NCBI GenBank assembly: GCA_004020545.1
Contig: SAQE01000005.1
Coordinates: 62,001 to 126,000, forward strand
Length of the DNA stretch: 64,000 bases
Source of the DNA: Mesorhizobium sp.
Lineage (GTDB): Bacteria; Pseudomonadota; Alphaproteobacteria; Rhizobiales; Rhizobiaceae
Direction: 5' to 3'
The notes under the pieces were generated by a model, which saw nothing but the letters and a program-made list of their open reading frames with translations, had not been told where the DNA came from and made no database searches. Each line of letters opens with the position of its first letter. Position 1 is the stretch's first letter. This document shows positions 9,861 through 19,382 of the stretch, piece by piece. The position numbers were made by a program, and so were the translations under genes.

Positions 9861-9927
9861 ATGCCTGATGTAACCAAAATGGTGACGCACCATAGCTTGG
9901 TGGTTGCCCGATCGAGAGAGTTTCGCC

Positions 9928-11025
9928 GTGAACGCCACTGCTGGAAATCTTGAAGCCCTGGAAGATTCGTTGCTCGCCGACATCGCGGCGGCTTCGGATG
10001 AAGTCGCGATCGAGGCGGTGCGCGTCTCAGCGCTGGGCAAGAAGGGCTCGGTCTCCGAAATGCTGAAGACGCTCGGCTCGATGAGCGCCGAGGAACGGCA
10101 GGTGAAGGGTCCGGCGATCAACGGCCTGAAGAACCGGGTCACCGAGGCGCTGACGGCGCGCAAGGCGGAGCTGAAGGACGTGGCGATCGCCGCTCGCCTC
10201 GCCGCCGAGACGGTCGATGTGACGCTGCCGGTGCGCCAGTCGCCGGCCGAGCGCGGCCGCATCCACCCGATCAGCCAGGTGATCGACGAGATCGCGGCGA
10301 TCTTCGGCGACCTCGGCTTCTCGATCGCCGAAGGTCCGGACATCGAGACCGACCACTACAACTTCACCGCGCTGAACTTCCCGGTAGGCCATCCGGCGCG
10401 CGAGATGCACGACACCTTCTTCTTCCAACCGGACGAGAAGGGCGAGCGCAAGCTTTTGCGCACGCACACCTCGCCGGTGCAGATCCGCACCATGGAGCAG
10501 CAGAAGCCGCCGATCCGCATCGTCATCCCCGGCAAGACCTATCGGCAGGATTCGGACGCCACGCACTCGCCGATGTTCCATCAGGTCGAGGGGCTGGTGA
10601 TCGACAAAACCGCCAACATCGCCAACATGAAGTGGGTGCTGGAGGAGTTCTGCAAGGCCTTCTTCGAGGTGCCGAGCGTGAAAATGCGTTTCCGGCCGTC
10701 CTTCTTCCCGTTCACCGAACCAAGCCTCGAGGTCGACATCCAGTGCGACCGCTCGCGGCCCGGCGAAGTGCGCTTCGGCGAAGGCTTGGACTGGATGGAG
10801 ATCCTGGGCTGCGGCATGGTGCATCCCAACGTGCTGCGTTCCGGCGGGCTCGACCCCGACGAATACCAGGGCTTCGCCTGGGGCATGGGCATCGACCGCA
10901 TCGCCATGCTGAAATACGGCATGCCGGACCTGCGCGCCTTCTTCGACGCCGACGTGCGCTGGCTCACGCATTACGGTTTCCGGCCGCTCGACCTGCCGAC
11001 GCTGTTCGGGGGACTCTCCACATGA
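9928..11025 (+). CDS. pheS: Phenylalanyl-tRNA synthetase alpha subunit
   Basis: PheS is the catalytic alpha chain of the alpha2-beta2 enzyme that charges tRNA-Phe. The frame is open from a TTG at 9904, but GTG at 9928 has GAGAGAG seven bases before it and yields the usual 365-residue protein with an N-terminal coiled coil (about 5-95) and a class II core. Motif 2-like [20 protein letters not shown] and motif 3-like [13 protein letters not shown] are clear. The stop overlaps the ATG of the next gene by 4 bp (ATGA). That next gene is not pheT but a GFA-family gene, an unusual insertion. Confidence 0.97.
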   Translation: MNATAGNLEALEDSLLADIAAASDEVAIEAVRVSALGKKGSVSEMLKTLGSMSAEERQVKGPAINGLKNRVTEALTARKAELKDVAIAARLAAETVDVTLPVRQSPAERGRIHPISQVIDEIAAIFGDLGFSIAEGPDIETDHYNFTALNFPVGHPAREMHDTFFFQPDEKGERKLLRTHTSPVQIRTMEQQKPPIRIVIPGKTYRQDSDATHSPMFHQVEGLVIDKTANIANMKWVLEEFCKAFFEVPSVKMRFRPSFFPFTEPSLEVDIQCDRSRPGEVRFGEGLDWMEILGCGMVHPNVLRSGGLDPDEYQGFAWGMGIDRIAMLKYGMPDLRAFFDADVRWLTHYGFRPLDLPTLFGGLST

Positions 11026-11474
11026 CGGCCCCGCACACCGGCGGCTGCCGCTGCGGCGCGGTGCGGTTCGAGGCGTCAGCCGAGCCGCATCACATCAGCT
11101 ATTGCCATTGCAGCGACTGCCGGCGCGCGAGCGGCGCGCCGGTGTCTGCCTTCGTCGGCTTCATGGCCGAACAGGTCGCGCTCGACGGCAAGGCGCTGAA
11201 GAGGTTCGAGAACGGCCCGGTGACGCGCTCGTTCTGCGGCATCTGCGGTTCGCCGATCGCCTATACCGACGAGCGGCTCGCCAACCAGATCTATTTCATG
11301 CTCGGCGCCATGGACATGCCGGCCTATTTCCGGCCGACGCTGCATGCGCATGTGCGCGAGCAGCTTCCATTCCTGCATATGCCGGACGACTTGCCGCGCC
11401 ATCTCAGAACCAGCGTGCCCAGACCGGACAGGCAAAGACCGGACGGGCAAAGACCAGACGGAACACAGTCATGA
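11022..11474 (+). CDS. GFA-family (CENP-V/GFA domain) zinc-binding protein between pheS and pheT
   Basis: A 150-residue protein of the glutathione-dependent formaldehyde-activating (GFA/CENP-V) family. Zinc-type cysteines are all present: [10 protein letters not shown] (Cys9, Cys11), CHCSDCRR (about 29-34) and FCGICGSPI (about 71-74). Many members are of unknown function, so glutathione or formaldehyde chemistry is not proven. ATG at 11022 overlaps the pheS stop by 4 bp and its own stop overlaps the pheT start by 4 bp, so all three are likely translationally coupled. The last 16 residues ([17 protein letters not shown]) come from a 15-bp tandem repeat and look like a late extension. Confidence 0.85.
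   Translation: MTAPHTGGCRCGAVRFEASAEPHHISYCHCSDCRRASGAPVSAFVGFMAEQVALDGKALKRFENGPVTRSFCGICGSPIAYTDERLANQIYFMLGAMDMPAYFRPTLHAHVREQLPFLHMPDDLPRHLRTSVPRPDRQRPDGQRPDGTQS
11420..11464 (+). repeat. 15-bp tandem repeat at the 3' end of the GFA gene
   Basis: Three units of AAGACCGGACGGGCA or near variants occupy 11420-11434, 11435-11449 and 11450-11464. They encode RPDxQ repeats and end 6 bp before the pheT start, so they also form the pheT ribosome-binding region. Confidence 0.8.
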
Positions 11475-13879
11475 AATTCACCCTCTCCTGGCTCAAGGAC
11501 CATCTCGAGACCGACGCCTCGCTTGCCGAGATCGTCGAGCGGCTGACCGCCATCGGCCTCGAAGTCGAGCATGTCGACGACAAGGCGGGGCTGAAGCCCT
11601 TCGTCATCGCCAAGGTGCTGACCGCGGTTCAGCACCCCGACGCCGATCGCCTGCGCGTGCTGACCGTCGACACCGGCGACGGCAAGCCGCCGGTTCAGGT
11701 GGTGTGCGGCGCGCCGAACGCCCGCGCGGGCCTGATCGGCGCTTTTGCCGCGCCCGGCACCTACATTCCCGGCATCGACGTGACGCTCTCGGTCGGCAAG
11801 ATCCGCGGCGTCGAGAGCCATGGCATGATGTGCTCCGAGCGCGAGCTGCAGCTTTCGGACGAGCATACCGGCATCATCGACCTGCCCGAGGATGCGCCGA
11901 TCGGCACCAGCTTCGCGGCTTACGCGCATCTCGACGATCCGGTCATCGAGATCAACCTGACGCCGAACCGGCCGGACGCGACCAGCGTCTACGGCATCGC
12001 GCGCGATCTCGCGGCGAGCGGCCTCGGCCGCCTGGTGGGCGGGGCGATCATGCCGCATGCCGGCAACGGCCTGTGCCCGGTCAAGGTCACGATCGAGGCG
12101 CCGGAACTCTGCCCCGGCTTCGCGCTGACGCTAGTGCGGGGCGTGAAGAACGGCCCGTCGCCGAAATGGCTGCAGCAGCGGCTGATAGCCATCGGGCTTC
12201 GGCCGATCAGCGCGCTGGTCGACATCACCAACTACGTCACCTTCGACCGCGGCCGGCCTCTGCACGTGTTCGATGCCGCGAAGGTTGCCGGCAACCTCGT
12301 CGTGCGCCGCGCCAAGGACGGCGAGACGGTGCTGGCGCTCGACGGACGCGAATACGCGCTGACGCCCGAGATGTGCGTGATCGCCGACGACGACGGCGTC
12401 GAATCGATCGCCGGCATCATGGGCGGCGAGCATTCGGGCTGCGATGGGAACACCACCGACGTGCTGATCGAATCCGCGCTTTGGGATCCGATCACCACCG
12501 CCCGCACCGGCCGCACGCTCGGTATCATCAGCGATGCGCGCTACCGCTTCGAGCGCGGCGTCGACCCCGAATTCATGGTGCCGGGCGTCGAGCTCGCGAC
12601 CAAGCTGGTGCTCGATTTCTGCGGTGGAACGCCGAGCGAGATCGAGGTTGCCGGTTATGCCGGTCACAAGCCGATGATCGTGTCTTTCCCGATCTCGGAA
12701 GTGAAGCGGCTGACCGGTATCGAGGTGCCGAAAGAAGAAGCGCTCGGCATCCTCACCCGCCTCGGCTTCGAGCCGCAGGGCTCGGGCGATGTCGTCAAGG
12801 TGAAGGTGCCGTCCTGGCGGCCGGATATAGACGGTAAGGCCGACCTCGTCGAGGAGGTGATGCGCATCCATGGCGTCGACAACATCCTGGCCCAGCCGCT
12901 GACCTCGCATGACGCCGTCAACGGCAAGATCCTGACCACGCTGCAGGTGCGCACCCGCGCCGCCAAGCGCGCGCTTGCCGTGCGCGGCATGATGGAGGCC
13001 GTCACCTGGTCGTTCATCCCGGCCAAACACGCCGAGCTATTCGGCGGCGGCCAGACCGCGCTGAAGCTCGCCAATCCGATCGCCGCCGACATGTCCGACA
13101 TGCGGCCCTCGCTGCTGCCCGGGCTGATCGCTGCTGCGCAACGCAATGCCGACCGCGGCATCGGCGACGTCGCGCTGTTCGAGGTCTCCGGCACCTATGA
13201 AGGCGACATGGCCGACCAGCAGCGGCGCGTCGCCGCCGGCGTACGGCGCGGCACCGCCAAGCTCGACGGCTCGGGCCGCAGCTGGTCCGGCAACGCCGGA
13301 TCGGTCGGCGTGTTCGACGCCAAGGCCGATGCGATCGCGGTGCTGGAAGCCTGCGGCGCGCCGGTCGACCGCCTGCAGATCGAGCCCGGCGGGCCGGCCT
13401 GGTACCATCCGGGACGTTCCGGCACGATCAAGCTCGGGCCGAAAACCGTGCTCGGCACTTTCGGCGAGTTCCATCCGAGGACGCTGGAAGCGCTCGACGC
13501 GTCGGGGCCGATCTGCGGCTTCGAGGTCTATGTCGACGCCGTGCCGGAGCCGAAGGCCAAGCCGACACGCACCAAGCCGAGGCTGGAGCTGTCGCCGTTC
13601 CAGGCGGTGAAGCGCGATTTCGCCTTCGTCGTCGACAGATCGGTCGAGGCCGGCACACTGGTGCGGGCAGCTTTAGCCGCCGACAAGAAGCTGGTCACCG
13701 GCGTGTCGGTGTTCGACGTGTTCGAGGGTGCTGCGCTGGGTGTGGCCAAGAAGTCGATCGCCATCGAAGTCTCGATCCAGCCGGTCGAGAAGACGCTGAC
13801 CGACGAGGATTTCGAGGCGCTGGCAAAACGCATCGTCGACAACGTCAACAAGCAGACGGGCGGCGTGCTCAGAGCTTAG
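11471..13879 (+). CDS. pheT: Phenylalanyl-tRNA synthetase beta subunit
   Basis: PheT is the large beta chain that binds tRNA-Phe and edits mischarged Tyr. The 802-residue product begins [18 protein letters not shown] and has, in order, the EMAP-type tRNA-binding domain (about 40-150), B3/B4 editing domain (about 210-390), B5 domain (about 410-480), a catalytic-like core and the C-terminal FDX-ACB anticodon-binding domain (about 705-800). The ATG overlaps the upstream stop by 4 bp; there is no classical Shine-Dalgarno because that position is occupied by a tandem repeat, which supports coupling to the GFA gene. Confidence 0.97.
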   Translation: MKFTLSWLKDHLETDASLAEIVERLTAIGLEVEHVDDKAGLKPFVIAKVLTAVQHPDADRLRVLTVDTGDGKPPVQVVCGAPNARAGLIGAFAAPGTYIPGIDVTLSVGKIRGVESHGMMCSERELQLSDEHTGIIDLPEDAPIGTSFAAYAHLDDPVIEINLTPNRPDATSVYGIARDLAASGLGRLVGGAIMPHAGNGLCPVKVTIEAPELCPGFALTLVRGVKNGPSPKWLQQRLIAIGLRPISALVDITNYVTFDRGRPLHVFDAAKVAGNLVVRRAKDGETVLALDGREYALTPEMCVIADDDGVESIAGIMGGEHSGCDGNTTDVLIESALWDPITTARTGRTLGIISDARYRFERGVDPEFMVPGVELATKLVLDFCGGTPSEIEVAGYAGHKPMIVSFPISEVKRLTGIEVPKEEALGILTRLGFEPQGSGDVVKVKVPSWRPDIDGKADLVEEVMRIHGVDNILAQPLTSHDAVNGKILTTLQVRTRAAKRALAVRGMMEAVTWSFIPAKHAELFGGGQTALKLANPIAADMSDMRPSLLPGLIAAAQRNADRGIGDVALFEVSGTYEGDMADQQRRVAAGVRRGTAKLDGSGRSWSGNAGSVGVFDAKADAIAVLEACGAPVDRLQIEPGGPAWYHPGRSGTIKLGPKTVLGTFGEFHPRTLEALDASGPICGFEVYVDAVPEPKAKPTRTKPRLELSPFQAVKRDFAFVVDRSVEAGTLVRAALAADKKLVTGVSVFDVFEGAALGVAKKSIAIEVSIQPVEKTLTDEDFEALAKRIVDNVNKQTGGVLRA

Positions 13880-13897
13880 AAAGGCTCTCATCTTACG

Positions 13898-13938
13898 CAA
13901 TTCCGGACGGAAACCGCTACGCACTTTTCCTGGAATTG
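13898..13938. repeat. Family E repeat, hairpin-2 copy
   Basis: CAATTCC (13898-13904) and GGAATTG (13932-13938) flank AAACCGCTACGCACTTTTCC, nearly identical to the 8126-8167 hairpin. It begins 18 bp after the pheT stop. Confidence 0.85.
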
Positions 13939-13983
13939 CTTGTGAGGATTGCCGGCAGGTGGCGAATCGTCCTCCAAAGGGGG

Positions 13984-14586
13984 ATGCACCATCTCCGTTA
14001 TTCCGGCCTTCCTTTCGAGGAGCAGCGCGCGGCCTTTCTCGCCATCGTCACGGCCGATCCGCTGCTGGCCGAAACGCTCGTGCGGGTCCGCGCGCTTGCG
14101 CTGCCGGATTGGCTGGTGGTGTCCGGCGCGCTCTACAACAGCGTCTGGAACCATCTGACCGGCAAGCCGCCGGGCTACGGCATCAAGGATGTCGACCTGT
14201 TCTATTTCGACGACGCCGACCTTTCTTACGAAGCCGAGGACGCGGTCATCCGCCGGGCGGCGAAGCATTTCGAGGGGCTGGCGCTGCCGGTCGAGGTGCG
14301 CAACCAGGCGCGGGTGCATCTGTGGTATCCGGAGAAGTTCGGGCAGGAGTGCCCGCGCTATACGAGCGCCAGCGAATCCATCAGCTACTTTGCCTCGAAG
14401 ACGCATGCGGTCGGGGTGCGTTTCGATGGAGACGGGGCGTTGGAGCTGGTTGCGCCGTTCGGGCTCGACGACCTTTTTTCGTTCCGCATCACACCGAACA
14501 AGGTGTTGGATAACCAGCGGACGCATGAGATGAAGGGGGCGCGGGCCAGGGAGAATTGGCCGGAGATCAGGGTGGTGCCGTGGTGA
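13984..14586 (+). CDS. Nucleotidyltransferase-like protein (COG3575 type)
   Basis: A 200-residue protein of the nucleotidyltransferase-fold group of unknown function. GIKDVDLFYFDDADLSYE (about 62-79) carries the acidic DxD-type pair expected at the metal site, after the segment WLVVSGALYNSVWNHLTG. Start is uncertain: ATG 13984 (MHHLRYSGL) gives the compact family form, with a purine-rich AAAGGGGG just before it; GTG 13942 would add 14 residues overlapping the region right behind the repeat. It is bracketed by repeats of families E and B and has no operon partner. Confidence 0.75.
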   Translation: MHHLRYSGLPFEEQRAAFLAIVTADPLLAETLVRVRALALPDWLVVSGALYNSVWNHLTGKPPGYGIKDVDLFYFDDADLSYEAEDAVIRRAAKHFEGLALPVEVRNQARVHLWYPEKFGQECPRYTSASESISYFASKTHAVGVRFDGDGALELVAPFGLDDLFSFRITPNKVLDNQRTHEMKGARARENWPEIRVVPW

Positions 14587-14587
14587 C

Positions 14588-14724
14588 TACCCTCCCCCTT
14601 GTGGGGAGGGTCGATCCGCAAAGCGGATCGGGGTGGGGTCCTCGTAGGGCGCTACCCCCACCCCGTCTCACTGCCTCCGCTTCGCTGCGTCAGCGAGCCG
14701 ACCCTCCCCACAAGGGGGAGGGTA
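14588..14724. repeat. Inverted-repeat intergenic element, family B, copy 1
   Basis: Outer arms TACCCTCCCCCTTGTGGGGA (from 14588) and its inverted form ending at 14724 enclose inner palindromes GATCCGCAAAGCGGATC and CCCCACCCCG. A second copy lies at 16717-16832, so the two copies bracket the aldo/keto reductase-LysR pair. Confidence 0.85.
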
Positions 14725-14729
14725 GGACC

Positions 14730-15725
<996 letters not shown>

Positions 15726-15768
15726 GGCGCATCTCCTTGTTTCGACGAGAAGGAGATAGTGGCTTGCA

Positions 15769-15780
15769 TATCGTTCGATA
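15769..15780. promoter_or_regulatory. Candidate LysR operator between reductase and regulator
   Basis: TATCG-TT-CGATA is a perfect short palindrome at 15769-15780, 43 bp from one ATG and 41 bp from the other, inside the only 96 bp shared by the divergent genes. LysR sites are usually interrupted dyads of the T-N11-A type, so this is a plausible but unproven site. Confidence 0.4.
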
Positions 15781-15821
15781 ATCATGGTTCTTTTGCACGG
15801 CTTGTTCTAAAGAATAGATCA

Positions 15822-16712
15822 ATGAACCGCACCGACCTCTCGCAGCTTGCCGTGCTCGCCACCGTGGCTCAATGCGCCAGCTTCCGCGGCGCCGCGCGTG
15901 AGCTCGGCATCGCGCCGTCAGCGGTAAGCCACGCGGTCTCCACCCTGGAGGCGCGGCTCGGCGTGCGGCTCCTGGCGCGCAGCACGCGCAGCGTCTCCCC
16001 GACCGAGGAGGGCGCGCAGCTGCTCGAACGGCTGCGGCCGGCGCTGTCCGAGATCGACCTGGCGCTGGAGACGGCGGTCGAGGCGCGCGACCGGCCAGCC
16101 GGCAATCTGCGGCTGACCGTGCCGCGCACCGCTGCGCATCTGGTGCTGACGCCGCGGCTCGGCGCCTTCACTGCCGCCTATCCCGACATCGTGCTGGAGA
16201 TCGTCATCGAGGACCGCTTCACCGACGTGGTTGAAGGCGGCTTCGACGCCGGCGTGCGGCTCGGCGAGAGCCTGCAGCGCGACATGATCGCGGTGCGCAT
16301 CGGACCAGACATGCGCGGCGCGGTGGTCGGCGCGCCGTCTTACTTCGAGGCCATGCCGAAACCCAGCCATCCGCGCGAGCTCGTCGGTCATCGCTGCATC
16401 CGCTTCCGCTTCTCCAGCGGCATCCTCTACCGCTGGGAGTTCGAGAAGGACGGCGAGGAAATCGAGATCGCCGCGCAGGGGCCGCTGATCCTCGACGAGG
16501 ACCATCTGATCGCCCAGGCGGCGATGGACGGCGCAGGGCTCGCCTTCGTCTTCGAGCCTTATGTCCGCGCGCCGCTCGCCGACGGCCGGCTGATCCGCGT
16601 ACTGGAGGAGTGGTGCCCGTCCTTCGACGGCTTCTTCGTCTACTACCCCAGCCGGCGGCAAATGCGGCCGGCGTTGCGGGCTTTCGTCGATTTCTTCAGG
16701 GTGACGGGTTAG
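15822..16712 (+). CDS. LysR-family transcriptional regulator
   Basis: A 296-residue LysR-type regulator. The N-terminal winged helix-turn-helix covers residues 4-62 (SFRGAARELGIAPSAVSHAV is the recognition part), followed by the effector-binding domain from about 90 with the family segment GNLRLTVPR. The ATG at 15822 gives the standard start; upstream codons would read into the divergent promoter. The effector is unknown. It likely regulates the divergent aldo/keto reductase. Confidence 0.92.
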   Translation: MNRTDLSQLAVLATVAQCASFRGAARELGIAPSAVSHAVSTLEARLGVRLLARSTRSVSPTEEGAQLLERLRPALSEIDLALETAVEARDRPAGNLRLTVPRTAAHLVLTPRLGAFTAAYPDIVLEIVIEDRFTDVVEGGFDAGVRLGESLQRDMIAVRIGPDMRGAVVGAPSYFEAMPKPSHPRELVGHRCIRFRFSSGILYRWEFEKDGEEIEIAAQGPLILDEDHLIAQAAMDGAGLAFVFEPYVRAPLADGRLIRVLEEWCPSFDGFFVYYPSRRQMRPALRAFVDFFRVTG

Positions 16713-16716
16713 GCTC

Positions 16717-16832
16717 CACCCTCCCCCTTGTGGGGAGGGTCGATCCGCGTAGCGGATCGGGGTGGGGGTTCTCGTAGGGCGCTACCCCCACCCCGTCGCT
16801 TCGCGCCGACCCTCCCCACAAGGGGGAGGGTG
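16717..16832. repeat. Inverted-repeat intergenic element, family B, copy 2
   Basis: CACCCTCCCCCTTGTGGGGA at 16717 and its inverted partner ending at 16832, with inner GATCCGCGTAGCGGATC. It is a shorter relative of 14588-14724, missing part of the interior. Confidence 0.85.
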
Positions 16833-16865
16833 GAAGAAAGCCGGAAGCGAAGGCGTTTGCACACC

Positions 16866-17438
16866 ATGCAGTCATCCATCACCAACACCGCAACCCGCTA
16901 TGGCTGGCCAACCATCATCCTCCACTGGCTGATCGGCGCGATCTTCATCGGCCAGTTCGTACTTGGCTTCGTCATGGTGCGGATCGAAAGCCAGCGGACG
17001 TCCTTCGAGCTGATCCAGTTGCACAAATCCTTCGGCTTCCTGCTGCTTGGCCTCATCGTCCTGCGCATCGCCTGGCGGCTCGGCAATGTAGTGCCGACGC
17101 TCCCGCCTTCGGTCGGGGCCCTGGAGCGGCGAGCGGCGCCGCTCGCGCATTTTTCGCTCTATGTCTTCCAGATCGCGCTGCCACTCTCCGGCTGGGCGCT
17201 GGTTTCGGTCTCGACGCTGGAGATCCCGACCATGCCGTTCAACCTGTTCTTGATGCCCGACCTGCCGCTCGCCGAATCCGACGCCGCCGAAAGCTTCTGG
17301 TCCGCCACGCACTGGTATCTCGCCTATGCCGGCATCGCGCTGGTCGCGCTGCATATAGCGGCGGCGCTGCGCCACCATCTCCTGCTGCGCGATACCGTGC
17401 TGAGGCGCATAATCACGCCTTCGTCAGGCGGGGAATAG
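16866..17438 (+). CDS. Cytochrome b561-type membrane protein
   Basis: A 190-residue, four-helix di-haem cytochrome b of the bacterial b561 family. Hydrophobic segments lie at about 15-37, 50-70, 93-113 and 145-170; candidate haem-axial histidines are in ILHWLIG (His19), QLHKSFG (about His51), and near ATHWYL and ALHIAAALRHH in the last helix. It would pass electrons from the quinone pool in the inner membrane. The next gene encodes a periplasmic YceI protein, a frequent partner that binds isoprenoid quinones, so they likely act together. Confidence 0.88.
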   Translation: MQSSITNTATRYGWPTIILHWLIGAIFIGQFVLGFVMVRIESQRTSFELIQLHKSFGFLLLGLIVLRIAWRLGNVVPTLPPSVGALERRAAPLAHFSLYVFQIALPLSGWALVSVSTLEIPTMPFNLFLMPDLPLAESDAAESFWSATHWYLAYAGIALVALHIAAALRHHLLLRDTVLRRIITPSSGGE

Positions 17439-17504
17439 AGCGGGCCAGTCATACGTTGATGGGGCAAGAACGCAAAAATGCGTATCTCCGAAAGGAACAA
17501 ACCT

Positions 17505-18080
17505 ATGACCGCGCGCATCCTCGGATTGGCGGCTTTTGCCGCTTGCCTTGCCATGCCTGTCTACGCCGCGGTGGCGCTCAGCGACGCCGCCGGCAGCTAC
17601 ACGATCAGCCCCTCGGGCTCCAGCATCCACTTCACCATCGGCAAGGCCGGCGGCGGCGGCTTCGACGGCGCCTTCGGCCGCTTCAAGGGCACGATCCGCA
17701 TCGACAACAGCGATGTCGGACGCTCGAAGGTCGACCTCACCATCTATCCGGAAAGCGTCGGCACTGGCCAAGGCCGCATCGATGCCTTCCTGCGCTCCGA
17801 CGCGGTCTTCGACAGCGCCAACAACCCGGAGATCCAGTTCCGCTCGACAAACGTGACACGCACCGGCGACACGACTGCCCTTGTGACCGGCCGCTTGACG
17901 GCGCGCGGCAAGACGTTTTCGGAAAAGTTCACGGCCGAGCTGGGTGGATTGAAGTCCGGCACGATCAAGTTCCACGTCACCGGCAAGGTGCTCAGGTCGC
18001 GCTACGGCATGGATGTCGGCACGCCGCTCTATTCCAACGTCGTCGACTTCGACATGACGCTGATGGGCAGAAGGGGCTGA
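17505..18080 (+). CDS. YceI-family periplasmic lipid/quinone-binding protein
   Basis: A 191-residue secreted protein. Residues 1-21 form a signal peptide (cleavage probably VYA|AVAL), followed by the YceI lipocalin-like barrel with GSYTISPSGSSIHFTIGK at its start and FDMTLMGRRG at the end. YceI proteins bind long polyisoprenoids such as ubiquinone precursors. ATG 17505 is preceded by AAAGGAAC; an earlier in-frame codon at 17478 would spoil the signal peptide. It lies 66 bp after cytochrome b561 and is probably cotranscribed with it. Confidence 0.88.
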   Translation: MTARILGLAAFAACLAMPVYAAVALSDAAGSYTISPSGSSIHFTIGKAGGGGFDGAFGRFKGTIRIDNSDVGRSKVDLTIYPESVGTGQGRIDAFLRSDAVFDSANNPEIQFRSTNVTRTGDTTALVTGRLTARGKTFSEKFTAELGGLKSGTIKFHVTGKVLRSRYGMDVGTPLYSNVVDFDMTLMGRRG

Positions 18081-18084
18081 TCTT

Positions 18085-18282
18085 TTCCTCGCCCCCGCGA
18101 AGGCGGGGGAGAGGTGGCCCGGCGAAGCCGGGACGGAGCGGGGGGCGACGCTCGCGACGGCAGAGCCGTCCGAGAAGCTGGCGGTTATCAGGCAGCTTCG
18201 ACTCCGAGGCCGGTTCTTTACGAAGGCCCCTCTCCGTCCCGGCTGCGCCGGGCCACCTCTCCCCACTTCGTGGGGCGAGGAA
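18085..18282. repeat. Inverted-repeat intergenic element, family C
   Basis: Left arm TTCCTCGCCCCCGCGAAGGC (from 18085) continuing into AGAGGTGGCCCGGC, with the right arm GCCGGGCCACCTCTCCCCAC to GGGGCGAGGAA ending at 18282. Interior sequence is unrelated to families A and B. It fills the gap between yceI and the Gfo/Idh gene. Confidence 0.8.
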
Positions 18283-18359
18283 GGGAGCGTCTCTTTCATT
18301 GGCTTTTCCATCGATTTCGGGCAAACCTCGTCGCCTGTAAACCGACATGGAGAAGCACA

Positions 18360-19346
18360 ATGTTCCGATGGGGTGTTCTGTCGACGGCCAAGATCGGCCG
18401 CGAGCAGCTTTTGCCGGCAATCGTGGATTCGGAAAACGGCGTGCTGTCGGCCATTGCCAGCCGCGATCTGGCGAAGGCGCGGGCGCTGGCCGACCGCTTC
18501 GGCGCCCGCCATGCCTTCGGCTCCTATGAGGAGCTGCTCGCCTCCAAGGAGGTCGACGGCGTCTACATCCCGCTGCCCACCTCGCAGCATGTCGAATGGG
18601 CAGCAAAGGCGATAGAAGCCGGCAAACATGTGCTGGTCGAGAAGCCTCTCGCGCTCGACGCCAAGGACATCCCTCCGCTGATCAAGCTGCGCGACGAAAA
18701 GAAGGTGCTGGTCTGCGAGGCCTTCATGGTCGTCTACCACCCGCAATGGATCAAGGTACGCGACCTCATCGCCGACGGCGCCATCGGCCGGCTGCGCCAT
18801 GTGCAGGGCGCGTTCTCCTATTACAATGTCGACCCCAAGAACATGCGCAACCAGCTCGACCTCGGCGGCGGCGCGCTACCCGACATCGGCGTCTATCCGA
18901 CGGTGTCGACGCGGTTCTCGACCGGCAAGGAGCCGGTCCGCGTCCAGGCCAGTGTCGAGCGCGACAAGACCTTCGGCACCGACATCTATTCCTCGATCCG
19001 CGCCGATTTCGGCGACTTCGAATTGTCCTTCTACCTCTCGACGCAGATGGCGGCGCGGCAGGTGATGGTGTTCCACGGCGACAAGGGCTTCATCGAGGTC
19101 TTCTCGCCCTTCAATGCCGGGCTCTACGACCACCACCGCATCGAACTGCACAACCAGAACCACACCGAGGCGCAGGTGTTCCGCTTCCCCGGCACCCAGC
19201 AATACCGGCTGGAAGTCGAGACCTTCGTGCGCGCCGCCCAGGGCGGCACGGACCGCGTCTTCACGCTGGAGGAATCGGTGCTCAACCAGAAGGTCATCGA
19301 CGCCATCTTCCGCGCCGGCGACAAGGACGGCTGGGAACCCGTCTGA
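18360..19346 (+). CDS. Gfo/Idh/MocA-family NAD(P)-dependent oxidoreductase
   Basis: A 328-residue two-domain dehydrogenase. The Rossmann domain starts [13 protein letters not shown] and includes [13 protein letters not shown] and the family motif [10 protein letters not shown] near residue 96, whose Lys helps bind substrate and cofactor. The C-terminal alpha/beta domain starts at about 125 and carries DIGVYP. Members oxidise or reduce sugars, inositols and trans-dihydrodiols; the DIGVYP-containing branch includes glucose-fructose oxidoreductase and dihydrodiol dehydrogenase, but the substrate cannot be named. GGAG stands nine bases before the ATG. It is followed 36 bp later by an FAD dehydrogenase. 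Confidence 0.88.
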   Translation: MFRWGVLSTAKIGREQLLPAIVDSENGVLSAIASRDLAKARALADRFGARHAFGSYEELLASKEVDGVYIPLPTSQHVEWAAKAIEAGKHVLVEKPLALDAKDIPPLIKLRDEKKVLVCEAFMVVYHPQWIKVRDLIADGAIGRLRHVQGAFSYYNVDPKNMRNQLDLGGGALPDIGVYPTVSTRFSTGKEPVRVQASVERDKTFGTDIYSSIRADFGDFELSFYLSTQMAARQVMVFHGDKGFIEVFSPFNAGLYDHHRIELHNQNHTEAQVFRFPGTQQYRLEVETFVRAAQGGTDRVFTLEESVLNQKVIDAIFRAGDKDGWEPV

Positions 19347-19382
19347 CAGGTCGCCAACAGGACGCTTGGGGGGAGAAAGAAG

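Noticed and set aside
9861-9927. Phe-rich leader peptide before pheS
   Set aside because: The short ATG frame there contains no run of Phe codons.
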